From positions 2,860,062 through 2,924,061 of the forward strand of contig CP051231.1 of NCBI GenBank assembly GCA_017792405.1: a stretch of DNA of 64,000 bases, read 5' to 3'. Both the position numbers and the translations under genes were made by a program. This DNA comes from Oceanicola sp. (GTDB taxonomy: Bacteria > Pseudomonadota > Alphaproteobacteria > Rhodobacterales > Rhodobacteraceae). Below, one piece after another: positions 36,399 through 45,547 of this stretch. The notes below the pieces were generated by a model. It did not search any database. It was not told the DNA's origin and saw nothing but the letters and a program-made list of their open reading frames with translations. Numbering within the stretch: position 1 is the stretch's first letter; every line of letters begins with the position of its first letter.

Positions 36399-36974
36399 TC
36401 ACTGGATGCAGATGATTTCGACACGGCGGTTCTTCTGCATGCCCCCGGCCGTGCGGTTGGAGGCCACCGGCATCCGCTCACCATAGCCGCGCACGTCGAC
36501 GATCATGGCGCCAGTCGCCTTGCCGATCTTCGCCACACTGGCCGCCCGGCGGTAGCTGAGGTTCATGTTGTACTCGTCGCTCGCCCGCGCATCGGTGTGG
36601 CCCGCGATGATGTAGGCGCGTGCCTTGGAGGAGCGGAAGAACCCCGCAAGGCGCTTCTTGCCCGATGCCGAGATCGCCGCGCTGTCGGTCGCAAAGAGCT
36701 GGTCGGAATTCATAACCCCGCAGACATTGCCCCGCCGGCACACCGGAATGCCCTGCCGGGTGACGTGCGGGGTCATGTAGCCCTCCGCCCCATCATCCAT
36801 CACCCAATGCTCGCAACCATCCGGGTCTACCCAGACGCCGGGAATGTAATCTTCACCGGCCTTCCGCGATTGTGCGGCAGCCTCACTGGCAAATAACCCG
36901 ACCGCCACCATCAGCGCCGCGACGCAGCAGGCGAGGGTTCGGAACGGCTTCAGAAATCTCTGGGTCACGAGCAT
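36399..36974 (-). CDS. OmpA-family protein with a GVWVDPDGCEHW domain
   Basis: A 191-residue exported protein. A signal peptide (about 1-35) is followed by a short GVWVDPDGCEHWVMDDGAEG domain (about 45-80) and an OmpA C-terminal peptidoglycan-binding domain (about 90-190). The latter has IIAGHTDARASDEYNMNLSYRRAASVAK and NRRVEIICIQ. It would anchor peptidoglycan from the periplasm or outer membrane. It is probably co-transcribed with the small lipoprotein, 14 bases downstream. Confidence 0.85.
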   Translation of the reverse strand: MLVTQRFLKPFRTLACCVAALMVAVGLFASEAAAQSRKAGEDYIPGVWVDPDGCEHWVMDDGAEGYMTPHVTRQGIPVCRRGNVCGVMNSDQLFATDSAAISASGKKRLAGFFRSSKARAYIIAGHTDARASDEYNMNLSYRRAASVAKIGKATGAMIVDVRGYGERMPVASNRTAGGMQKNRRVEIICIQ

Positions 36975-37071
36975 CCGTCCTTTCCATTCTTGAAATGCGG
37001 AGCCACGGTGAGAGGTCCGGCAAAAGCTCCTGCCTTATTGTTGGCAAATTTAGCATTTTCCCGGGGCCGTC

Positions 37072-37104
37072 AAAGCGTTATTCCCGTTATATTGTAAAGC
37101 GTTA
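37072..37104. promoter_or_regulatory. Direct repeat AAAGCGTTA upstream of the OmpA-like gene
   Basis: AAAGCGTTA occurs at 37072-37080 and 37096-37104, 24 bases apart, within an AT-rich stretch (CGTTATATTGTAAAG) roughly 100-130 bases before the OmpA-like start. It could be a two-site operator or promoter region. The rest of the 201-base gap has no other recognised element. Confidence 0.25.
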
Positions 37105-37175
37105 GGCAACAGGAATCGCCGCGCACGCCCATTGTTGCGCAATCGCCGATCAATTGCGGCGAAATTCTGGCAGGG

Positions 37176-38483
37176 TCAGAGCAGCGCGCCTGCGAGGGAG
37201 TTGGGGCCAGAATCGGTGATGCGCACTTTCACCAGGTCGCCGACCGAGAGGTTTTCTCCGGTGATATGCACGGCATGCAGGTGGTCCGACTTGCCCACCA
37301 TCTGCCCCGGCAGGCGCCCCGGTTTCTCGATCAGCACATGCACCTCGCGACCCACCATTGCATCCTGCGCCGCGCGTTGCTGGCGGGTGATCAGCGCCTG
37401 CAACCGCTGGAGCCGTTCATCGGCCACGGCGGCCTCCACTTCTGCCCGTTCCGCGGCCGGCGTGCCGGGGCGGGAGGAGTATTTGAACGAATAGGCCGCG
37501 CCGTAGCGCACCCGTTCGATCAGATCGAGCGTGGCCTGAAAGTCCTCCTCGGTCTCCTCGGGAAAGCCGACAATGAAATCGCCCGAGAGCAGCAGATCGG
37601 GCCGGGCGCCGCGAATGCGGTCGATGAGCTCAACATAGCTCGCCGCCGTATGCTTGCGGTTCATCCGCTTGAGGATCCGGTCGGAGCCCGACTGCACCGG
37701 CAAGTGCAGGTAGGGCATCAGTTTTTCGCAATCGCCGTGCGCTGCGATCAGGTCATCTTCCATGTCGTTCGGGTGCGAAGTGGTGAAGCGGATGCGCTTC
37801 AACTCGTCGATCTCGGCAAGCCGCCGGATCAGCCGGGCCAGCCCCCATGTCTCGCCGCCGTCCTCGCCGTGATAGGCGTTCACATTCTGGCCCAGCAGGG
37901 TGATTTCGCGCACCCCGCGCGACACCAACTCCTCGGCCTCCGCCAGCACCCGTGCCACCGGGCGGCTCACCTCGGCCCCGCGCGTGTAGGGCACAACGCA
38001 GAAGGCGCAGAACTTGTCGCAGCCTTCCTGCACCGTCAAGAACGCGGTCGGCCCGCGCTGTGCCTTGGGGCGTCCCTTGAGTTTCTCGAACTTGTCCTCT
38101 TCCGGGAAATCGGTGTCGAGCGCCTTCTCGCCACTACGTGCCTTCGCCTCCAGCTCCGGCAGGCGGTGGTAGCTTTGCGGGCCGACCACCAGGTCGACCA
38201 TCGGCTGCCGCCGCATGATCTCTTCGCCCTCGGCCTGCGCCACGCAGCCTGCCACGCCGATCTTGAGGTCGGGCTTGGCCGCCTTCAGATCCTTGTAGCG
38301 CCCCAGTTCGGAATAGACCTTCTCCGCCGCCTTCTCGCGGATGTGGCAGGTGTTGAGCAGGATCATGTCGGCCCCGTCCGGGCTTTGCACCTGCTCATAC
38401 CCCTCCAGCGCCTCGGCCATGCGCTCGCTGTCATAGACGTTCATCTGACAGCCATAGGTCTTGATATAGAGCTTCTTGGTCAT
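37176..38483 (-). CDS. miaB: MiaB, tRNA-2-methylthio-N6-dimethylallyladenosine synthase
   Basis: A 435-residue radical SAM methylthiotransferase. The N-terminal MTTase domain has the auxiliary cluster cysteines in [17 protein letters not shown] and VAGCVAQ. The radical SAM motif is [15 protein letters not shown] near 150-164, and a TRAM domain ends the protein. It modifies A37 of tRNAs reading UNN codons. It lies at the far end of the miaB-phoH-ybeY-lnt series, with the OmpA-like pair inserted. Confidence 0.97.
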   Translation of the reverse strand: MTKKLYIKTYGCQMNVYDSERMAEALEGYEQVQSPDGADMILLNTCHIREKAAEKVYSELGRYKDLKAAKPDLKIGVAGCVAQAEGEEIMRRQPMVDLVVGPQSYHRLPELEAKARSGEKALDTDFPEEDKFEKLKGRPKAQRGPTAFLTVQEGCDKFCAFCVVPYTRGAEVSRPVARVLAEAEELVSRGVREITLLGQNVNAYHGEDGGETWGLARLIRRLAEIDELKRIRFTTSHPNDMEDDLIAAHGDCEKLMPYLHLPVQSGSDRILKRMNRKHTAASYVELIDRIRGARPDLLLSGDFIVGFPEETEEDFQATLDLIERVRYGAAYSFKYSSRPGTPAAERAEVEAAVADERLQRLQALITRQQRAAQDAMVGREVHVLIEKPGRLPGQMVGKSDHLHAVHITGENLSVGDLVKVRITDSGPNSLAGALL

Positions 38484-38603
38484 CGCGCGTTTCCCGGAAA
38501 GATCGGGCGGTGTCTACCTCATGCCCCCTGCCCTCGCAACGGTTGCGCTCAAGGCTCCGTTAACTCACAAATGGCACAACAACGGGCATGGGCAGCCGGT
38601 GGC

Positions 38604-39476
38604 ATGAAATACAGTTCTCTCAGTGACTTCCTCGAACAGGGCAAGGCCGCGCTCGCAAAGGGCCCGATTGCGGTGATCTGCGTCGAAGATCTGCGCGAGG
38701 TCGATACGACCATTCGCCATCACCGGATGATCGGCTTTCGCGAGATCATCCTGCTCGCGCCGGACATGCTGGAACTGACCGAAACGCTGGAAGCCCTCGT
38801 CCACCGGGTTCCCTACGACATGCACGCCGATGATGCCCTCGCGCTCGCGATGAACCAGATCATCGATGCAACCGCACCCGGCCAGTGGCTCTATTACTGC
38901 TACAACGCCGAATACCTGTTCTTCCCCTTCTGTGAAAACCGCACCATCGGCGAGATGCTGGCCTTCCACCTAGAAGAGCGGCGCGATGCGATGCTGACCT
39001 ATGTCGTCGACCTCTACGCCGACGATCTGGACCGTTTCCCCGATGCCGTTTCGATCGAGGAGGCGCATCTCGACAAGTCCGGCTACTACGCCCTCGCGCG
39101 GCCCGATCCGGCCAACCACAACCACCCCAAGGAGCGGCAGCTGGATTTCTTTGGCGGGCTCCGGTGGCGGTTCGAGGAGCATGTGGACAGGGAGCGGCGG
39201 CGGATCGACCGGATCGCGCTGTTCCGCACCAAACCCGGGTTGAGATTGCTGCCCACTCACACCTTCTCGGACGAGGAATACAACACCTACGCCTGCCCGT
39301 GGCATCACAACCTGACGGCCACCATCTGCTCGTTCCGCACCGCAAAGGCGCTCAAGGCCAACCCCGGCAGCCGTTACGACATCGATACCTTCAAATGGCA
39401 CAACTCGACCAAGTTCGAGTGGCATTCACAGCAATTGCTGGACCTCGGCCTGATGGAACCGGGGCAGTGGTTTTGA
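38604..39476 (+). CDS. Conserved protein, possibly a glycosyltransferase
   Basis: A 290-residue cytoplasmic protein without membrane segments. The N-terminal 130 residues (GPIAVICVEDLREVDTTIRHHRMIGFREIILLAPD) look like a Rossmann-like or GT-A nucleotide-binding half with hydrophobic strands. The C-terminal half has many His, Trp and Tyr residues (YNTYACPWHHNLTATICSFRTAKAL, FKWHNSTKFEWHSQQL). Similar Rhodobacteraceae proteins have been called family 2 glycosyltransferases, but no DxD motif is obvious. The start at 38604 (MKYSSLSDF) is uncertain; an ATG at 38571 is in frame. Confidence 0.6.
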   Translation: MKYSSLSDFLEQGKAALAKGPIAVICVEDLREVDTTIRHHRMIGFREIILLAPDMLELTETLEALVHRVPYDMHADDALALAMNQIIDATAPGQWLYYCYNAEYLFFPFCENRTIGEMLAFHLEERRDAMLTYVVDLYADDLDRFPDAVSIEEAHLDKSGYYALARPDPANHNHPKERQLDFFGGLRWRFEEHVDRERRRIDRIALFRTKPGLRLLPTHTFSDEEYNTYACPWHHNLTATICSFRTAKALKANPGSRYDIDTFKWHNSTKFEWHSQQLLDLGLMEPGQWF

Positions 39477-39496
39477 CGGATATGTAAGGTGCAACG

Positions 39497-39513
39497 GGCG
39501 GGTCGAACCCGCC
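39497..39513. terminator. Hairpin between convergent genes
   Basis: GGCGGGT-CGA-ACCCGCC is a perfect 7-bp stem with a three-base loop between the glycosyltransferase-like gene (ends 39476) and irr (ends 39521). No T-run follows in either direction. Confidence 0.45.
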
Positions 39514-39520
39514 TAGCTGA

Positions 39521-39952
39521 TCAAACCCGGCGGAGGCGGATCACCACATCAACCTTGGCGATCTCGGTGCCTTCAGGCGCATCGGGGATGCTTGCCAAGC
39601 GCAACTGCTCGGTCGGCGCATCGGTCAGCTTCTGGCTGTCTTCCCAGTAGAAGTGCGGGTGATCGTCGGTGCGGGTATCGAAGTAGCTCTTCGAGCCGTC
39701 GACCGTGATCTCCTGCATCAGACCCACGTCGCAGAAAGCGCGGAGGGTGTTGTAGACGGTTGCCAGAGAAACCTTCTCGCCAGAGGCACGGGCCGCATCG
39801 AAGAGGCTCTCTGCGGTGACGTGGCGGTTGTGACCGTCGCCCACCAGCAGGGTCGCCAAGGCAAGGCGCTGGCGCGTAGGCCGCAAGCCACCTGTTTCGA
39901 GCCATGTCGAGCCGCGCTGTTGCGCTTGGGTTTTCATCCGGTTGGGTTCCAT
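39521..39952 (-). CDS. irr: Irr-type Fur-family iron-response regulator
   Basis: A 143-residue Fur-family protein. The winged-helix region (RPTRQRLALATLLVGDGHNRHVTAESLFDAARASGEKVSLATVYNTLRAF) is standard, but the structural-zinc CxxC pairs are absent and a HPHFYWED metal/heme-binding stretch is present, as in Irr. Irr represses or activates iron genes according to heme status. Divergent location beside fabA is the common Rhodobacterales arrangement. A second ATG five codons in could be the true start. Confidence 0.85.
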   Translation of the reverse strand: MEPNRMKTQAQQRGSTWLETGGLRPTRQRLALATLLVGDGHNRHVTAESLFDAARASGEKVSLATVYNTLRAFCDVGLMQEITVDGSKSYFDTRTDDHPHFYWEDSQKLTDAPTEQLRLASIPDAPEGTEIAKVDVVIRLRRV

Positions 39953-40116
39953 CGTCCTGCCTGACTTGCCTTATATCCGTGCATCCGCACTGAATTCAAA
40001 TGAAAATGGTTCGCAACTGCGTGCTCTGGTCGCGCCGCGGCGCTATTGCGCCCGCGTCCGGGCGGGTGCTAGAGGGGGCGCGACCAAGGGCACACCAGAA
40101 GGGGGAGCAGAGCCGC

Positions 40117-40626
40117 ATGGCGGAGCATCCGAATACATTCGACAAGGAAGGCCTGCTGAAATGCGCCCGGGGCGAACTTTTCGGGCCGGGCAATCCGCAG
40201 CTCCCCGAGCCGCCCATGCTGATGATGGACCGGGTCACCGAGATTTCCGCTGATGGCGGCGAGAACGGCAAGGGCCATGTGGTGGCGGAATTCGACATCA
40301 CGCCTGACCTCTGGTTCTTCTCATGCCACTTCCCCGGCGACCCCGTGATGCCCGGCTGCCTTGGCCTCGATGGCCTCTGGCAGTTGACCGGTTTCAACCT
40401 CGGCTGGCGCGGCATGTTGGGCCGTGGCCGTGCGCTTGGCGTGGGTGAGGTAAAGTTCACCGACATGATCACCCCCAAGAACAGCCAGATCGTCTATCAC
40501 GTCGATTTCACCCGCGTCATGGACCGGAAGTTGAAACTCGGCATCGCCAACGGCAAGATATTCGCGGATGGAAAGCTCGTCTTCACCGCCGAAGGCATGA
40601 AGGTCGGGCTGTTCTCCGACGAATAA
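40117..40626 (+). CDS. fabA: 3-hydroxydecanoyl-ACP dehydratase/isomerase
   Basis: A 169-residue FabA that introduces the cis double bond of unsaturated fatty acids in the cytoplasm. The catalytic His is in FFSCHFPGDPVMPG and the Asp in CLGLDGLWQLTGF. The start at 40117 follows GGGGGAG. It heads fabA-fabB-fabI (33 and 5 bases apart) and is divergent from irr with 164 bases between. That gap holds an AT-rich stretch (GAATTCAAATGAAAATGG) that could contain regulatory sites. Confidence 0.97.
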   Translation: MAEHPNTFDKEGLLKCARGELFGPGNPQLPEPPMLMMDRVTEISADGGENGKGHVVAEFDITPDLWFFSCHFPGDPVMPGCLGLDGLWQLTGFNLGWRGMLGRGRALGVGEVKFTDMITPKNSQIVYHVDFTRVMDRKLKLGIANGKIFADGKLVFTAEGMKVGLFSDE

Positions 40627-40659
40627 CCGGGGCACCGCCCCCGCAACACACGAGGTTTC

Positions 40660-41886
40660 ATGCGTCGCGTCGTCATCACCGGGATCGGAATTGTCTCACC
40701 CATCGGGATCACCGCCGATGAGGTGACTGAGAGCCTTAAGACCGGGCGGTCTGGGATCACCGCCGCGCCGGAATACACGGAGCATGGGTTCCGCTCCTGC
40801 ATTCACGGCAAGCCGGACATCGACGTTGCCGAGCATATCGACAAGCGTAACCTGCGCTTCATGGGCGCGGGCGCGGCCTACAACTTCATCGCGATGGAAC
40901 AGGCGGTGAAGGACAGCGGGCTGGAGCAATCCGACGTGTCGAACGTGCGTACCGGCCTCATCATGGGCTCCGGCGGCCCCTCGACCTCCAACTTCTTCAC
41001 CGCCCATTCGATCGTGAAGGAAAAGGGCTCGCCCAAGCGGATGGGGCCTTTCATGGTCACCCGCTGCATGAGCTCGACCAACTCGGCCTGCCTGGCCACC
41101 CCCTTCGGGATCAAGGGCATCAACTACTCGATCACCTCAGCCTGCTCGACCTCGCTTCACTGCGTCGGCAATGCGGTGGAACAGATCCAGATGGGCAAGC
41201 AGGACGTGGTCTTCGCCGGCGGCGGCGAAGAAGTGGACTGGACCCTGAGTTGCCTGTTCGATGCGATGGGCGCGATGAGCAGCAAGTACAACGACACGCC
41301 CGAGCTGGCCTCCCGCCCCTATGACGCCACCCGCGACGGCTTCGTTATTTCTGGCGGCGGCGGCGTGGTGGTGGTCGAGGAACTCGAACACGCCAAGGCC
41401 CGCGGTGCCAAGATCTATGCCGAAGTGACCGGCTACGGTGCCACTTCGGACGGCGAAGACATGGTCGCCCCCTCCGGCGAGGGCGGCGAGCGGGCGATGA
41501 AGCTGGCCCTCTCCACCATCGGCGACCGCAAGGTGGATTACATCAACGCCCACGGCACCGCGACGCCGGTGGGCGACGTGGTGGAGGTCGAGGCGATCCG
41601 GCGGGTCTTTGGCGAGGGCAACACCCCGCCGATCTCATCGTCCAAGTCGCTGGCGGGCCACAGCCAGGGCGCAACCGGCGTGCTGGAGATCATCTATTCC
41701 ATCCTGATGATGGAGAACCGCTTTATTCAGGCTTCGGCCAATGTCACCGAGCTCGATCCGGGCTTGAACCCCGGCGAGATCGTGACCGAAACCCGGTTGG
41801 ATGTTGATCTGGACTCCGTGCTCTCCAACAGCTTCGGCTTCGGCGGCACCAACGGGTCGCTTATTTTGAGCAAGTATCACGGATAG
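40660..41886 (+). CDS. fabB: 3-oxoacyl-ACP synthase I
   Basis: A 408-residue condensing enzyme elongating unsaturated acyl-ACP. The nucleophile is in [17 protein letters not shown] near 160-176, with catalytic histidines in [13 protein letters not shown] and [27 protein letters not shown] closes the protein. Second gene of the fabA-B-I operon. Confidence 0.97.
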   Translation: MRRVVITGIGIVSPIGITADEVTESLKTGRSGITAAPEYTEHGFRSCIHGKPDIDVAEHIDKRNLRFMGAGAAYNFIAMEQAVKDSGLEQSDVSNVRTGLIMGSGGPSTSNFFTAHSIVKEKGSPKRMGPFMVTRCMSSTNSACLATPFGIKGINYSITSACSTSLHCVGNAVEQIQMGKQDVVFAGGGEEVDWTLSCLFDAMGAMSSKYNDTPELASRPYDATRDGFVISGGGGVVVVEELEHAKARGAKIYAEVTGYGATSDGEDMVAPSGEGGERAMKLALSTIGDRKVDYINAHGTATPVGDVVEVEAIRRVFGEGNTPPISSSKSLAGHSQGATGVLEIIYSILMMENRFIQASANVTELDPGLNPGEIVTETRLDVDLDSVLSNSFGFGGTNGSLILSKYHG

Positions 41887-41891
41887 TTACT

Positions 41892-42680
41892 ATGGCTGAT
41901 TTGATGCGGGGCAAGCGCGGCCTCATCATGGGCGTGGCGAATGACCGGTCCATTGCCTGGGGCATCGCAAAGGCGATGGCCGCAGAGGGCGCGGAACTGG
42001 CGTTCAGCTACCAAGGCGATGCCTTCGGCAAGCGCGTGGAACCTCTGGCCGAGAGCCTTGGCTCCGACTTCCTGCTCGATGTCGACGTGATGAACGATGA
42101 GAGCATGGATGCCGCCTTCGGCCTGATCGGCGACCGCTGGGGCACGCTGGATTTTGTCGTCCACGCCATCGCCTACTCCGACAAGAACGAGCTGACCGGG
42201 CGGTTCATCAACACCACGCGAGATAACTTTCGGAATTCGCTCAGCATTTCCTGCTTCTCCTTCATCGACGTGGCCCGCCGTGCGGCTCCACTGATGAAGA
42301 ATGGCGGCACCCTTCTGACCCTCACCTACCAAGGCTCCAACCGCGTGACGCCCTATTACAACGTGATGGGCGTGGCCAAGGCGGCGCTGGAAAGCTCGGT
42401 GCGCTACCTCGCCGATGACCTTGGGCCAGATGGCATCCGGGTCAACGCGATCTCCCCCGGACCGATGAAAACCCTCGCAGGGGCGGCGATTGGCGGCGCG
42501 CGCAAGACCTTCCGCTTTACCGGTGCCAATGCTCCGCTGCGCGAGAATGCGACGCTGGAGGCCGTGGGCGGCACCGCCGTTTACCTCGCCTCAGACTACG
42601 GGGCCTGCACCACGGGCGAGATCGTGCGGGTGGACGGGGGCTTTCATGTGCTCTCCATGCCGCAGCCGGAGAACCTCTAG
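41892..42680 (+). CDS. fabI: Enoyl-ACP reductase (NADH)
   Basis: A 262-residue short-chain-dehydrogenase-type enoyl reductase completing each elongation cycle. MGVANDRSIAWGIAKAMAAEG binds the cofactor and the Tyr-x6-Lys pair is in TPYYNVMGVAKAALESSVRYLA. SPGPMKTLAGAAIGGARK is the substrate loop. Five bases after fabB, so in the same operon. Confidence 0.96.
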   Translation: MADLMRGKRGLIMGVANDRSIAWGIAKAMAAEGAELAFSYQGDAFGKRVEPLAESLGSDFLLDVDVMNDESMDAAFGLIGDRWGTLDFVVHAIAYSDKNELTGRFINTTRDNFRNSLSISCFSFIDVARRAAPLMKNGGTLLTLTYQGSNRVTPYYNVMGVAKAALESSVRYLADDLGPDGIRVNAISPGPMKTLAGAAIGGARKTFRFTGANAPLRENATLEAVGGTAVYLASDYGACTTGEIVRVDGGFHVLSMPQPENL

Positions 42681-42734
42681 CCAATTCCCACTCAGCGCCA
42701 AATTGAGGCCTGATTTCAGAGCCATGCCTGCCGC

Positions 42735-43520
42735 ATGACGTTGCTATTGTTCGCCCTCGCGCTCTGCGCCTTCACAGCGTTCTCGCTGCGCGGCGGCCTC
42801 GTGGCCCCGCGCGGGCTGGTGGTGCACAGCCTCGACACGCAGGGGCTGATGCTGGGCCTTGCCGCCTTTGGCCTCGCCGCGTGGTTTCTCGGGCCGCTCT
42901 ATGGCATCGCGCTGACGCTGTCGGTCGTCGTGCATGAGTTTGGCCATGTCGCGGCCTATCGCGTGGCCGGCCACAGTGATGCCCGGTTTCGCCTCGTGCC
43001 GCTGATGGGCGGTGTAGCGATCTCCAACCGGCTGCCGGATACACAGGCAGAGAGCTTCTTCATCACGCTGATGGGGCCGGGCATCTGCATTGCGCCGATG
43101 GTGCTGGGCTTCGCCGTCTCGGAGTATTTCACGTGGCGGGCACCCGAAATCGCCCATGCGGCGTGGGTCTTTGCCATCGTCACCGGGGCGTTGAACTTCT
43201 TCAACCTGCTGCCCTTCTGGCCGCTCGACGGCGGGCGCTGCGTGAAGATTCTCGCGCAAACCTTCTGGCCCCCGCTGGGCCGGGTGGTGGCAATGGGCAT
43301 GAGCGCGGCCTTCGCCGCCACGGCGCTTTGGCTACAATCGACCATGCTCTTTTTCTTCGCCTTGCTCTCCTCCCAATCGCTGTTCACCGGGCAGGACGAA
43401 GCGCGGTATCAGCGGCCGATGACCAAAGCGCAGGGCGGGTTGGCCGCTGCGGCCTATCTCTTTACCGCGGCGGCGCATTTCTGGGGCGGGTGGGCGCTGC
43501 TAGAGCGGTACGTCCTCTAG
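42735..43520 (+). CDS. M50-family membrane zinc metalloprotease
   Basis: A 261-residue site-2-protease-type membrane protein. The zinc motif HEFGH is in VVHEFGHVAAYRVAGHSD near 61-65, and NLLPFWPLDGGR near 152-163 is the second conserved site with the metal-ligand Asp. About six hydrophobic segments are visible. Family members cleave membrane-embedded substrates; the target is unknown. Its last 21 bases overlap the convergent VOC gene. Confidence 0.88.
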   Translation: MTLLLFALALCAFTAFSLRGGLVAPRGLVVHSLDTQGLMLGLAAFGLAAWFLGPLYGIALTLSVVVHEFGHVAAYRVAGHSDARFRLVPLMGGVAISNRLPDTQAESFFITLMGPGICIAPMVLGFAVSEYFTWRAPEIAHAAWVFAIVTGALNFFNLLPFWPLDGGRCVKILAQTFWPPLGRVVAMGMSAAFAATALWLQSTMLFFFALLSSQSLFTGQDEARYQRPMTKAQGGLAAAAYLFTAAAHFWGGWALLERYVL

Positions 43521-43937
43521 CGGCGGGTCGCCATCCGGCTCGCCCTTCACCGCGCCGATGCGCGCCTCGACCGGAGTCATCAGCCCCACCGTTGCGCCAG
43601 ACGGGTCCTTGACGATGGCAATGCGGCCCGCCTCAGGCACATCGAACGGCGGGCGCACGACCTCTCCGCCCAGATCGCCGATCGCCGCCACGCTGGCATC
43701 CACGTCATCGACCGCCAGATAGGTGAACCAATGCGGCGGGACCCCGGCCATGCTACCCGGCAAGTCCATGATCCCGGCCACCGCGGCGCCGTGCACGTGG
43801 GCGACGTGATAGTCGCCCTCTAACATGCGAACGGTCTCGAACCGCCAGCCGCAGGTCTGCTCGTAAAACGCCCGTGCCGCTGCCGCGTCATGGGTCATCA
43901 ACTCACTCCACCAGACCTTTCCGTGATTGAGTGACAT
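43500..43937 (-). CDS. VOC-family protein (glyoxalase/bleomycin-resistance fold)
   Basis: A 145-residue two-module VOC protein. KVWWSELMTHDAAAARAFYEQTCGW opens the first unit, and HWFTYLAVDDVDASVAAIGDLGGEVVRPPFDVPEAGRIAIVKDPSGATVGLMTP is the typical second unit ending in DPSGA. Substrate unknown. It is convergent with and overlaps the M50 protease gene by 21 bases. Confidence 0.85.
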   Translation of the reverse strand: MSLNHGKVWWSELMTHDAAAARAFYEQTCGWRFETVRMLEGDYHVAHVHGAAVAGIMDLPGSMAGVPPHWFTYLAVDDVDASVAAIGDLGGEVVRPPFDVPEAGRIAIVKDPSGATVGLMTPVEARIGAVKGEPDGDPPLEDVPL

Positions 43938-44039
43938 CTGCCTCTCCTCTGTGGTCCGCGCGAATCCCTCCCCAGCCTACCACAAGGCCTTCCGCCCCGG
44001 ACGGGGCTGTGCCAGTCTGCCGCGGGAAAGGGAGGCTCC

Positions 44040-44726
44040 ATGACAATCAAGGCCTGTGTTTTCGACGCTTACGGCACGCTCTTCGATGTCTCCGCTGCCG
44101 CACGCGAGGCCGCTGCCGAGCCGGGCCGGGAGGCGCTGGCGGGGTGCTGGCAGGCGCTGGCAGAGACATGGCGGCAGAAGCAGTTGGGCTATAGCTGGTT
44201 GCGGGCGATCACCGGGGCGCATTGCGATTTCTGGCAGGTCACCGGCGAGGCGCTGGATTATGCCCTGGCCGAGCAAAAGCTGGTGGATCCGGAGCTGCGC
44301 GAACGGCTGATGGCGCTTTACTTCGAGCTGACGTCATATGCGGAAGTGCCTGAAATGCTTTCCGAATTGAAGGCGGCCGGCTTCGCCACGGCGATCCTCT
44401 CAAACGGCTCGCCCGAGATGCTCGTGGGCGCGGTTACCTCTGCCGGGGTTGGCGGGGTGCTGGACGCGGTGATCTCGGTCGAAGACGTGGGGGTCTTCAA
44501 ACCCGACCGCCGCGTTTACGATCTGGTAGGGACCACGCTGAAGGTGGAGCCCGCCGAGGTGCTCTTCGTCTCTTCCAACGGCTGGGATGCCGCCGCCGCT
44601 GCGGGCTACGGCTTTCAGACCGCATGGGTCAACCGCGCCGGTCTGCCGTTGGACCGTCTGCCCTGGCGCCCGGCCCATGAACTCACCGACCTTACCCCCA
44701 TCCCCGACCTCGCAGGGAGGCTCTGA
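44040..44726 (+). CDS. Haloacid dehalogenase type II (HAD superfamily)
   Basis: A 228-residue HAD hydrolase. The nucleophile Asp is in VFDAYGTLFDVSAAAREA (Asp8), LSNGSPEML is motif II and KPDRRVYDLV with SSNGWDAAAAAGYGFQTAWVNR are motifs III-IV, the pattern of L-2-haloacid dehalogenase. GGGAGGCTCC immediately precedes the ATG. Its stop overlaps the next start (TGATG). Confidence 0.9.
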   Translation: MTIKACVFDAYGTLFDVSAAAREAAAEPGREALAGCWQALAETWRQKQLGYSWLRAITGAHCDFWQVTGEALDYALAEQKLVDPELRERLMALYFELTSYAEVPEMLSELKAAGFATAILSNGSPEMLVGAVTSAGVGGVLDAVISVEDVGVFKPDRRVYDLVGTTLKVEPAEVLFVSSNGWDAAAAAGYGFQTAWVNRAGLPLDRLPWRPAHELTDLTPIPDLAGRL

Positions 44727-45547
44727 TGCCCAGCTTCACCGCCTCGGACGGCACCCGCATTCACTACCGCGACGAGGGCGAAGGCCTGCCGCTGCTTTGC
44801 CTTGCCGGCCTTACCCGCAACGCCAGCGACTTCGACTACGTCGCGCCGCACCTCACCGGCTGCCGCATGATCTGCCCCGACTATCGCGGGCGCGGCGGCT
44901 CCGGCTGGTCGGGCGCGGAGACCTATACGGTGCCGGTCGAGGCGCGGGACCAGCTGGAGCTGCTGGAACATCTCGGCCTGAACCAGATTGCCATCCTCGG
45001 CACGTCGCGGGGCGGGCTGATCGGCATGGGGCTGGCGGCCATGCAGCGCGACAAGGTGATGGGCCTTTGCCTCAACGATGTGGGCCCGACGCTCAGCCGG
45101 GACGGGCTGGAGCGCATTTTTGACTACGTGGGCCGCAACCCGGCGGCCAAGACCCACGCCGACCTAGCCGCCGCCCTGCCCGGCGCGTTGCCGGGTTTTG
45201 AAGGTGTGCCGCCCGAGCGTTGGCTCGAGGAGGCGCGGAAACACTATGATGAGACCTCAGAAGGGTTAAAAATCAATTACGACCCGGCGCTTCGGCAGGC
45301 GTTTCTGGCGGCATTCGAGGGTGATATCCCCGACGCCTGGCCGCTGTTCGAGAAGCTGAAGGAGCTGCCGCTGGCGCTGATCAGGGGCGAAAACTCCGAC
45401 CTGCTGACGCCGGAGGCCGCCCGGAAGATGCGCGAGATGATCCCCGAGATGGTCTATGCCGAGGTGCCCGGTCGGGCACATATCCCCTTCCTCGACGAGC
45501 CGGAGGCGCTGAAGGCGCTGGACCAGTGGCTGGAGAAAATGCGTTGA
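44726..45547 (+). CDS. Alpha/beta hydrolase
   Basis: A 273-residue esterase/lipase-type hydrolase. The oxyanion region LCLAGLTRNASDFDYVAPHL, the nucleophile elbow GTSRGGLIGMGLAAM near 92-97, and GRAHIPFLDEPEAL with the catalytic histidine are visible. Substrate unknown. It overlaps both the HAD gene before and the dehydratase gene after, so the three are translated together. Confidence 0.87.
   Translation: MPSFTASDGTRIHYRDEGEGLPLLCLAGLTRNASDFDYVAPHLTGCRMICPDYRGRGGSGWSGAETYTVPVEARDQLELLEHLGLNQIAILGTSRGGLIGMGLAAMQRDKVMGLCLNDVGPTLSRDGLERIFDYVGRNPAAKTHADLAAALPGALPGFEGVPPERWLEEARKHYDETSEGLKINYDPALRQAFLAAFEGDIPDAWPLFEKLKELPLALIRGENSDLLTPEAARKMREMIPEMVYAEVPGRAHIPFLDEPEALKALDQWLEKMR

Noticed and set aside
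30449..37165. AATTGCGGCGAA occurring at about 30453 and 37155
   Set aside because: Only two copies, no common gene context or symmetric structure; likely chance in a GC-rich genome.
37266..38603. Long plus-strand extension of the 38604 gene opposite miaB
   Set aside because: The region is antisense to clear miaB sequence; only the part after 38604 looks like a protein.
39494..39516. tRNA T-arm-like GGTCGAACC sequence
   Set aside because: No acceptor, D or anticodon arms surround it; it is a short hairpin between convergent genes.
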